Positions 57,799-64,000 of a stretch of 64,000 nt of DNA are shown here, piece by piece (position 1 is the stretch's first letter; each line of letters starts with the position of its first letter). The notes beneath the pieces were generated by a model. The model did no database searches. It had not been told where the DNA came from and saw nothing but the letters and a program-made list of their open reading frames with translations. This DNA is from Gemmata sp. Its GTDB lineage: Bacteria > Planctomycetota > Planctomycetia > Gemmatales > Gemmataceae. The translations under genes were made by a program, and so were the position numbers. The stretch lies in contig JANWYJ010000043.1 of the NCBI GenBank assembly GCA_025055115.1, positions 1 through 64,000 on the forward strand, given 5' to 3'.

Positions 57799-58290
57799 AT
57801 GATCCGACCTGCCAGCGCCAGCGATGCACCCACATTAGTGACCCTTTCGGCCCAAACGGGGTTCTTTAAGCCCCACGAAATCGACACGCTCGAAGCAGTC
57901 CTTGCGGATTATTTCCACTCCACCCGTGACGACTACGGCCATCGGTGTATCGTTTGGGCCGACCATGACACCATTATCGGCTATCTGTACTACGCCCCCG
58001 AGGAAATGACGGACCGCACCTGGTATGTGTGGTGGATGGCCGTAGCTACCTCCCGGCAAGGGCAGGGCATCGGTCGGCAACTTCTCCAATTTGCGGAACA
58101 CGACATTCACACAATGGGTGGTCGGTTGGTGGTCATTGAGACTTCGGATACAGCCCAATACGAACCGACCCGTCGCTTCTATCTCCGTTGCGGCTATGCG
58201 GCTACCGCCCACATCCCGGATTTCTACGCGGATGGCGACGGGATGGTGATTTTCACCAAACGGCTGGAGGTTGTTTCAAAACACCGGTGA
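57799..58290 (+). CDS. GNAT acetyltransferase
   Basis: 163-aa GCN5-related N-acetyltransferase. The acetyl-CoA motif is VATSRQGQGIGRQLLQFAE (about 82-100, Q/RxxGxG/A). The C-terminal block includes YEPTRRFYLRCGYAATAHIPDFY. Substrate unknown. It follows hmgA by 75 bp on the same strand; a link with aromatic degradation is not evident. ATG 57799. Confidence 0.88.
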   Translation: MIRPASASDAPTLVTLSAQTGFFKPHEIDTLEAVLADYFHSTRDDYGHRCIVWADHDTIIGYLYYAPEEMTDRTWYVWWMAVATSRQGQGIGRQLLQFAEHDIHTMGGRLVVIETSDTAQYEPTRRFYLRCGYAATAHIPDFYADGDGMVIFTKRLEVVSKHR

Positions 58291-59101
58291 TGTAGCGGAA
58301 CCTCCTCATTTTGTGGCTCATCTCAGGTGTTAGAACGCCCTTTGGCCACGTTGAGGGTTAGGGTTATACATTTCCGGTTCACGCGCAGGTGCCGAGGGGT
58401 TGTTCGTCTTTGAGGCGGATTTGTCGCGGTTTGGTCGCTGCTGCCCTCCCGGGATGGAACCAGGAACCTGCGGTGGTGGTCTTGTCGGCGGAGATATGAT
58501 GGGTTGCGGGCGGTAGAACCGGAGCAATCGGTTCGACCGGTCGTCCTGCCACGGAAGGCATGTCTTGGCGAAGAGTTCACACCGAAGTTACGCATCTAGC
58601 CCGAACGATCATTGTGACTGACAGAGCGGACGTCCGGAGGCCGGTGGTCGGTCTTGAGTCGTTCGCCCGTACCAGTGGTTTGTCTGGTGCCGGAAGCCAT
58701 CGCAAGCCCGAACCGCCTAAATTCGCGAGTTTTGCGAAGTTCGACGGTTCCTCTAGCCGATGGAGTTAGCGTCGCAATCGTTACTCGCGTGTTCGGATAG
58801 ACTTTCCGAACTTGCCCAACTCCGCGGGCTTGGCCGCCGAGTTTGCACGCGGGACCGAGTGACGCCCCAAGACCGGCTCCCCAGAGAATGGCTGGTCGTG
58901 TTCATACAACCTCGCCGTCGTGGCTCCCCTACCACGATGGTTACCCTCGCCCCGAGGGTTGATCCGCCAGGAACCCACGGCTGTTGCCGATGATCATCGC
59001 GCCACGGCCGCTACCCACAACGATAGAGTGCTATCGGAGTTGGGATCCTTTGGGTTGGGTTATGGCGCGGGGTCGAGCGAGTTCAAACGGAGTGTCTCGC
59101 C
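58291..59101. other. 811-bp interval without a recognised gene
   Basis: The longest non-coding interval in the window. Small ORFs on both strands lack ribosome-binding sites or recognisable domains. It contains perfect hairpins at 58791-58811 (7-bp stem) and 58943-58959 (7-bp stem, 3-nt loop) and no repeat of the intergenic kind seen elsewhere. A regulatory RNA or decayed gene is possible, but nothing identifies one. Confidence 0.5.
58791..58811. other. Perfect inverted repeat
   Basis: GTTCGGA/TCCGAAC with a 7-nt spacer, about 290 bp upstream of the HTH-receiver gene. It could be a hairpin or a dyad operator. Confidence 0.5.
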
Positions 59102-59677
59102 ATGAAAAAGGTGTTTACCACCGGGCAGGTCGCCAAAATTTGCAAAGTAGCCCCCCGGACGGTTTCCAAATGGTTCGATTCCGGCCGCTTGAAGGGATAT
59201 CGCATTCCCGGCAGCCAAGATCGTCGTATTCCTCGCGAGCAACTCATCCGCTTCCTGAAGGAACATGGTATGCCGCTGGGTGAGTTGGAAGAGGAAGAAT
59301 GGCACAAAATCTTGCTGATCGGCACAGAAAAACTCTTCAACGACCGCATCAAAGAACTGCTACCGGAAGATCAAGACTTCAAATTCGAATTGGCCGATAG
59401 CGGTTTCCAAGCGGGTATTCTCGCCAGTAGCTTCCATCCCGATACCATCATCATTGATTTGGCCCTAGGCCGAGCCGAATCGATCCAAATTGTCTCCAAT
59501 TTGCGCAAGGATGAGGCCTTCGCGACCACACTGATCATCGGTATGGCTAGCGAAGACGAGGCCGCCCCCGAACAACTCACCCAGTACGGCTTCAACGATG
59601 TCTTCAAGAAACCCTTCGACATTGCTTTACTCAGCGAAAAAATTAAAAGTATCGCCGACGCCAAACGGGAAGATTGA
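59102..59677 (+). CDS. HTH (excisionase-like) protein fused to an atypical receiver domain
   Basis: 191-aa putative DNA-binding regulator. The N-terminal 55 residues form a winged-helix/excisionase-type HTH (FTTGQVAKICKVAPRTVSKWFDSGRLKGYRIP). The C-terminal part (about 67-186) is a receiver-like fold with DTIIIDLALGR (phosphoacceptor Asp position), LIIGMAS and FKKPFD (Lys position). The acidic pair normally found at the N-terminal end of the receiver is missing (ILLIGTEKL). Phosphorylation is therefore doubtful. Such fusions occur in planctomycetes. ATG 59102. Confidence 0.85.
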   Translation: MKKVFTTGQVAKICKVAPRTVSKWFDSGRLKGYRIPGSQDRRIPREQLIRFLKEHGMPLGELEEEEWHKILLIGTEKLFNDRIKELLPEDQDFKFELADSGFQAGILASSFHPDTIIIDLALGRAESIQIVSNLRKDEAFATTLIIGMASEDEAAPEQLTQYGFNDVFKKPFDIALLSEKIKSIADAKRED

Positions 59678-59815
59678 AGCCATCGCCGATGGGATCGAGC
59701 CGCGGTGCTAAGGTGCGTGTTGCAAGAACGCTCGCCTTGGCATCGCGGTTGCGCTTTGACTTGGACCCCGGGCCATCTCTTGGCCCATTCGCACCCGAGC
59801 CTCGGGAGCCGGAGT

Positions 59816-61546
59816 ATGAACCGCCGCTTGTTTCTCGCGTCGTCCCTGGTCGGCCCCTTTGCGCATCTTCTACCCGTAACAGCACTTACGGATGCCAAAG
59901 CCTTCGGGCAACAACGCCAGGTGCCCCGTGAGTGGAAAGCGGATCTCGCCATCATCGGTGGAGGCGTGGGCGGCGTGGCGTGTGCCTTGGCCGCCGCTCG
60001 CAATGGTTTGCAGGTCATTCTGACGGAAGAAACCGATTGGATCGGTGGCCAGTTCACCGCTCAAGCTGTTCCGCCGGATGAGCACCCCTGGATTGAAGAA
60101 CGCGGCAGCACGCGAACCTATCGCACCTTCCGGAACAGAGTCCGCGACTATTACCGGCGCCACTATCCGCTTACTGAAGCTGCGGCGAACGATCCGAAGC
60201 TGAATCCGGGTTTAGGTACTGTCTCAAAATTGTGCCACGAGCCGAAAGTGGCCTTGGCGGTGTTGTTGGAGATGCTCGCCCCGTATGTCAGTGCGCGGCG
60301 GGTACGGATACTTCAGCCGTTTGTCGCAATGGCAGCGGAGTTGGACCGCGACACGGTCACGGCGATTCTGGGCCGCACACGTTCTGACCGAGTCATGGTC
60401 TTGGAGGCGAGTTATTTTGTGGATGCCACCGAGTTGGGGGATCTACTTCCTCTGGCGAAAGTTGAGCATGTGACCGGTTCGGAATCGCAGAACGATACCC
60501 GCGAACCCCATGCTAGCCCCGAGGCACGCCCTCACAATCACCAAGCCTTCACTCTCTGTTTTGCGATGGACTATCAGCCGGATCGCGATAATACCATCGA
60601 AACGCCGCGCAACTACAAGAGGTGGCGCGAGTATATCCCCCAACTCAATCCGCCCTGGCCCGGTCCGCTGTTGTCGTGGGTTATGTCCGACCCCCGTACA
60701 CTCAAAAAGCGGGAACTTGCCTTTGATCCCACGCAACGTGCTGGGAAGGGGCTGAATCTCTGGACATATCGTCGCATTCTAGCCCAATCGCATTTCGCTG
60801 ACGATGCGGGATTCCAGGATATTTGTCTGGTCAATTGGCCCCAAAACGACTACTGGTTGGGCAATCTCTTCGGCGGTGGTCCTGACGACCGGGAACATTA
60901 CTTGGCAGCTCGCGATCTCAGTTTATCTCTGCTCTATTGGATGCAAACTGAAGCCCCCCATCCAGATGGCAAAAAACAAGGTTGGAAAGGGTTACGCCTC
61001 CGCGGTGATGTCACAGGCACCGACGAAAGCGATGGATTGGCGATGGCCCCCTACATTCGCGAAAGCCGCCGCATTCGAGCTGTCTTCACCGTCACGGAAA
61101 ACCATATTGGGACCGAAGCCCGGGCGAAAGCAACGGGGAAAAAAGTCGGCGAAGTCACGGCGGAGCCGTTCCAGGATACTGTCGGCACGGGGAGCTACCG
61201 GATCGATTTGCACCCCACCAGCGGTGGCGATAATTACGTCGATATCAGTTCGTTACCCTTTCAAATCCCCCTTGGGGCACTGATTCCCATTCGGGTGGAG
61301 AACCTCTTACCCGCGTGTAAGAACATCGGTACAACCCACATCACCAATGGGTGTTACCGGCTGCATCCGGTGGAATGGAGTATTGGCGAAGCGGTGGGGG
61401 AGTTGGTCGCCTATTGCTTAGCCAAGAAGCGAGTGCCCCGGCAAGTACGCAAAGATCAGAAACTGTTGAGCGATTTTCAAGCCCGTTTGGCCCAAGCCGG
61501 CTGTGATCTGCATTGGCCCGAAGAGATCGCCAAAATCCCTCGCTAG
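59816..61546 (+). CDS. Exported FAD-dependent oxidoreductase
   Basis: 576-aa protein of the FAD-dependent oxidoreductase family PF12831. It has a signal-like N-terminus (MNRRLFLASSLVGPFAHLLP, possibly Tat) and a dinucleotide site LAIIGGGVGGVACALAAARNGLQVILTEE (about 45-73). VDATELGDLLPLAKVEHVTGSES is also typical of this planctomycete-rich group, as is the C-terminal ITNGCYRLHPVEWSIGEAVGELVAYCL. The substrate is unknown. ATG 59816 fits the signal peptide; the frame is open upstream to 59705. Confidence 0.88.
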   Translation: MNRRLFLASSLVGPFAHLLPVTALTDAKAFGQQRQVPREWKADLAIIGGGVGGVACALAAARNGLQVILTEETDWIGGQFTAQAVPPDEHPWIEERGSTRTYRTFRNRVRDYYRRHYPLTEAAANDPKLNPGLGTVSKLCHEPKVALAVLLEMLAPYVSARRVRILQPFVAMAAELDRDTVTAILGRTRSDRVMVLEASYFVDATELGDLLPLAKVEHVTGSESQNDTREPHASPEARPHNHQAFTLCFAMDYQPDRDNTIETPRNYKRWREYIPQLNPPWPGPLLSWVMSDPRTLKKRELAFDPTQRAGKGLNLWTYRRILAQSHFADDAGFQDICLVNWPQNDYWLGNLFGGGPDDREHYLAARDLSLSLLYWMQTEAPHPDGKKQGWKGLRLRGDVTGTDESDGLAMAPYIRESRRIRAVFTVTENHIGTEARAKATGKKVGEVTAEPFQDTVGTGSYRIDLHPTSGGDNYVDISSLPFQIPLGALIPIRVENLLPACKNIGTTHITNGCYRLHPVEWSIGEAVGELVAYCLAKKRVPRQVRKDQKLLSDFQARLAQAGCDLHWPEEIAKIPR

Positions 61547-61669
61547 GCACACTCTCTCGCTGGGGCCGTGGCTTGGCCACATCGGCGCAAGGCAGATCGC
61601 AACGCCTTTCCCAGGCTCTACCACCTAGATCGTCGCATGGCGGCCGGTGGTCACGCGACGCTCGGGTTT

Positions 61670-61705
61670 GTTGGCTCGGCTAGGTGTGTTAGCTCGGCTA
61701 ATCCT
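61670..61705. repeat. In-frame duplication of a gene 3' end (period 18)
   Basis: Imperfect adjacent copies at 61670-61687 and 61688-61705, sharing GTT(G/A)GCTCGGCTA. The proximal copy contains the minus-strand stop at 61698-61700. The distal copy keeps an in-frame TAG; 12 of the first 13 bases match. Confidence 0.75.
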
Positions 61706-62192
61706 TCTCTTCCATTTCGGGTTTGGCTAACTCAATTTTGGCGGCTATGAGAATTTTGTTGAACGTCTTCTCTGGGGCTTCACTGATGAGTAGGACTAAG
61801 GGTTTATCAGCCGCGTTGGTGTAGATGTAAACCCATCGACATTCGAAACAAATGAGAAAATCGTATGTGCTTCCTTGGTACTTGGCCCGCAGTCCGTGTC
61901 GCGGGATGAAACAGCGTGCCCCGCGGCTGCCTTCTTCAATCCCTTTCTTGATAGCCGCGACCACTGTTTTGCGGTCCTTCGCTTGGGTGAGGGTCGTTTG
62001 GCCCAGAACCTTGGCCCCGTGCCAACCATCTTTGTGGCTGAGTTCTCCATTGAGAGAGTAGATTGTGATTTCGTCCGCTTTTTCTAAAGCCTTGGCGATG
62101 TCGTCGGGCAGTTTGTTGTCGGGTGTATCCTGGGCGGTTAAGGAGCCGAGGAGGAGAAAACTCAGAGTCAGGCCGCAGGAGCGAATCCACAT
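61698..62192 (-). CDS. Small secreted protein of unknown function
   Basis: 164-aa exported protein with a signal peptide (MWIRSCGLTLSFLLLGSLTAQD). The mature part includes DEITIYSLNGEL, a helix-rich KTVVAAIKKGIEEGSRGARCF and STYDFLICFECRWVYIYTNAADKPLVLL, with cysteines in the last block. No family recognised. ATG 62192 has GGAGA 7 nt upstream; the frame is open to 62279 but that extension precedes the signal peptide. It lies downstream of the AcpH gene on the same strand. Its tail is duplicated in frame. Confidence 0.75.
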   Translation of the reverse strand: MWIRSCGLTLSFLLLGSLTAQDTPDNKLPDDIAKALEKADEITIYSLNGELSHKDGWHGAKVLGQTTLTQAKDRKTVVAAIKKGIEEGSRGARCFIPRHGLRAKYQGSTYDFLICFECRWVYIYTNAADKPLVLLISEAPEKTFNKILIAAKIELAKPEMEEKD

Positions 62193-62341
62193 CGTCGTTC
62201 TCCGCAGAGGGGAATAGCCGGTGGCGTACTGTGATTGTCGCCACCTGTGGGCAGTATAAGAACCTGGGAGTTTTTGCACACGGCCAAGGTTTTCCTACGG
62301 GGTGATGAGGCTGGGCCATGTGTGCGCCGCGGGCGAGGGGT

Positions 62342-62449
62342 GTGGGGAGGATGGACTAGCGCAGTCTCTTTTCCGCGAGACAACCTCGGTGTGATCACCC
62401 AGCACCAAGCAGGTGGGGAGGATGGACTAGCGCAGTCTCTTTTCCGCGA
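62342..62449. repeat. Direct repeat of acpH 3' end, 37 bp x2, spacing 71
   Basis: A perfect 37-bp repeat, each copy starting GTGGGGAGGATGGACTAGCG, at 62342-62378 and 62413-62449. The proximal copy contains the last codons and stop (62427-62429) of the AcpH gene. The distal copy carries the same stop, but the 71-bp offset is out of frame. Confidence 0.95.
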
Positions 62450-63023
62450 CAAAGGCCATTAGTTCGGGGTAGAAGGCGTGGAAGTCGGCGGCTATGGCCG
62501 CATCGTTCTGAATGAGAATTGGGATGGCATCGGTAAGAGGGATAGCTCGGTGGGGAAGGCGTTTGGCGATCACTTTGGACACGCGGGCTAACGTATCTTC
62601 GATGCCTTCGCGGGTGGCATAGCGGTTGAGGCGATCTTGGTCGATGAACTTGCGGATGAAGTCGCGCGCGTCGTCGACCAGAAGCGGCAGGTGGTCTTCC
62701 AGGACACGGTAGCTGCGGGCAGCAAACTCCGGCAGCGGAACGCGGCTATATCGGGACCATTCCCGCGCCAAGATGTGGTCGTAGTAAATGTCGATGACAA
62801 TACCGCTAAACCAACCCATGACACGAGCAACACGGCTGATGCTGCGGAGGGTGATGGGGTGGCGATCGGTGAAGCCATCGATGAGGCGATGCAGCATCAC
62901 ACCCCGGAGGATATCGGGCTGCAAATGGGGTAGATCGGGGTTGCGGATAAAATCGGCCGCGACGCCCCCGGCCATGTCGCCGGGGTCGCCATCGGCCAAA
63001 TGGAGGTGTGCCAGAAAGTTCAT
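62427..63023 (-). CDS. acpH: ACP phosphodiesterase-like protein (AcpH/DUF479)
   Basis: 198-aa DUF479 protein, the family of AcpH, which removes phosphopantetheine from acyl carrier protein. The N-terminus MNFLAHLHLADGDPGDMAGGVAADFI and the block GVMLHRLIDGFTDRHP are conserved; the HRxID and His/Asp residues form the HD-like metal site. FSGIVIDIYYDHILAREW is also typical. Its presence in a planctomycete suggests conserved ACP turnover, though the substrate is not proven here. ATG 63023. Its last codons are in a 37-bp direct repeat. Confidence 0.88.
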   Translation of the reverse strand: MNFLAHLHLADGDPGDMAGGVAADFIRNPDLPHLQPDILRGVMLHRLIDGFTDRHPITLRSISRVARVMGWFSGIVIDIYYDHILAREWSRYSRVPLPEFAARSYRVLEDHLPLLVDDARDFIRKFIDQDRLNRYATREGIEDTLARVSKVIAKRLPHRAIPLTDAIPILIQNDAAIAADFHAFYPELMAFVAEKRLR

Positions 63024-63111
63024 GCTCGGGTATTCCCGTGACCGGCTGTTGCTTTCAGTCTACGCAGTCCGGGACGCTCCGTCGCAAGACCTTTGCCGAT
63101 GCCGCCGCCGC

Positions 63112-63165
63112 GGGATTCGACTATCGGCGTGATCATTGGGGATTCGACTATCCGCGTGATCACTT
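63112..63165. repeat. In-frame duplication of the ThuA-like gene 3' end (period 27)
   Basis: Adjacent copies at 63112-63138 and 63139-63165 (24 of 27 identical), each starting GGGATTCGACTATC. The proximal copy holds the stop at 63160-63162. The distal copy repeats it in frame at 63133-63135. Confidence 0.93.
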
Positions 63166-64000
63166 CTTGGGGCGGCTGGGGGTCGCATCACCGGGGAGTT
63201 GACCGGTTGCCCACTTCAACCCCCCGAAGAGGTGTTGTTGGAAACGCTCATCGCGCCACACTTTCGGATCGTGTCCAAACGAGGTATAGAACACTTTCCC
63301 CTGACCTTCTTCGCGGCACCACGAAATCGCATAATCCCCATCTTTCCGCTCTTGCTTTTCATTGAGTTTCGTGTTGACCCATTCCCCGATGCTGAGGATG
63401 ATGTGCAACCGGTCCCGGGAGAACGGCTCGTCGCGAAAGATGTACATTTCGTCCTGATATTCCATACCATCGGTGAAACCGGCCGCGGCAGGATGCCGGG
63501 GGTCTTCCACCTTCACCTTGATCTTCTGCAACCCGGGGGGGTGAGTCTTGAAATACGCGCCGATCAGATCGCCGTAAATCGTTTGCCGGTAAAGAGTATC
63601 GGTGGCACAGTGTGTGCCGGCCAAAGCCCCACCGCTGCGCACCCACGCCCGCAGATCGTTCAATTCGTCGGGCGTGAGCGGATCGCCGGTGGTGAAGAAC
63701 AGCACGACATCGAAATTCTTCAATGTCTCCTTATTGATACGGCCACAATGCTCCTTCTCGACCGTCAGTTTCGTAGCCGCGCGGAACTTGTCGCGGTAGA
63801 CCTCCAGGGCACTTCGGCCCGATTTGTCACGGGCGTCCGGATCGCCCGTGAAACGCCAGCAGGTGACGTCGAAGCCGTGTTTCGGCCCAATTTCCTTCAA
63901 CACCTCCTCGGCGGTGGCCACCGAGGCGTGCACAAAGCCGCCACTGTGTGTGACCAACAACAGCCGCTTATTGTTTGTTGGGGCCGGGTTGGGCTTCGGT
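63160..64000 (-). CDS. ThuA-like protein, 5' end cut by the window
   Basis: At least 279 aa of a ThuA (trehalose-utilisation-like, class I glutamine amidotransferase-fold) domain protein. The frame stays open to the window edge at 64000, so the start is missing. Visible features are LLLVTHSGGFVHASV (about 13-27), VVLFFTTGDPLTPDEL, WVRSGGALAGTHCATDTLY, and the C-terminal VFYTSFGHDPKVWRDERFQQHLFGGLKWATG. The catalytic Cys-His-Glu set of true glutaminases is not evident. Such proteins are frequent, often exported, in planctomycetes. Its stop lies in a 27-bp in-frame duplication. Confidence 0.85.
   Translation of the reverse strand, partial: PKPNPAPTNNKRLLLVTHSGGFVHASVATAEEVLKEIGPKHGFDVTCWRFTGDPDARDKSGRSALEVYRDKFRAATKLTVEKEHCGRINKETLKNFDVVLFFTTGDPLTPDELNDLRAWVRSGGALAGTHCATDTLYRQTIYGDLIGAYFKTHPPGLQKIKVKVEDPRHPAAAGFTDGMEYQDEMYIFRDEPFSRDRLHIILSIGEWVNTKLNEKQERKDGDYAISWCREEGQGKVFYTSFGHDPKVWRDERFQQHLFGGLKWATGQLPGDATPSRPKK

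Noticed and set aside
58330-58561. Small minus-strand ORFs in the gap before the HTH-receiver gene
   Set aside because: Pro/Arg-rich, overlapping in several frames, without ribosome-binding sites or domains.

Overview
The window looks like a chromosomal segment of a planctomycete, most likely family Gemmataceae. The evidence is a DUF1559 prepilin-like protein, a PSCyt1 cytochrome fused to WD40 repeats, a DUF1549/DUF1553 protein, a large Ser/Thr kinase with WD40 repeats, a TIGR02996 plus leucine-rich-repeat protein, many secreted proteins of unknown function, and GC-rich coding DNA. I see no rRNA, tRNA, CRISPR array, prophage or insertion sequence. Starts were chosen from Shine-Dalgarno placement, signal peptides and family N-termini.

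Layout. 0-9.5 kb: DUF1559 protein plus lipoprotein, RluA-type pseudouridine synthase, YjbQ, membrane protein, PDZ protein, Tat-type amidohydrolase, NAD-epimerase, Gfo/Idh/MocA oxidoreductase, CobW GTPase. 9.7-16 kb (minus strand): DUF58, a TgpA-like transglutaminase-fold membrane protein whose catalytic residues look degraded, MoxR ATPase, then an ArsP-type permease. 16.3-20.5 kb (minus): [2Fe-2S] ferredoxin, frr, pyrH, zinc-ribbon membrane protein, LRR protein. 20.6-30.4 kb: ROK kinase, nucleotide-sugar dehydrogenase, PQQ-propeller protein, cytochrome-WD40 protein, DUF1549/DUF1553 protein. 30.4-36.9 kb: PilT-like ATPase, WD40 kinase, unknown polytopic protein. 37-43.4 kb: Y-family polymerase, miaB, glnE. 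43.5-54 kb: secreted and membrane proteins of unknown role, thioesterase, nucleotidyltransferase-HD protein, and a gmd-rmd pair for GDP-6-deoxyhexose synthesis. 54.1-58.3 kb: phenylalanine/tyrosine catabolism (phhA, hppD, hmgA) plus a GNAT protein. 59-64 kb: HTH-receiver fusion, secreted FAD oxidoreductase, small secreted protein, AcpH-like phosphodiesterase, and a ThuA-like protein cut by the window edge.

The most unusual signal is not a gene. Intergenic spaces are full of short two- or three-copy direct repeats (units about 9-30 bp), as if freshly duplicated. Eight of them cover the stop codon of the adjacent gene. In six of those eight the repeat period is a multiple of three (18, 18, 21, 21, 27, 27), so each gene is followed by an in-frame second copy of its tail and a second in-frame stop. 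Of twelve measured repeats away from stop codons, only one has such a period. Three further pairs are separated by 71-73 bp.
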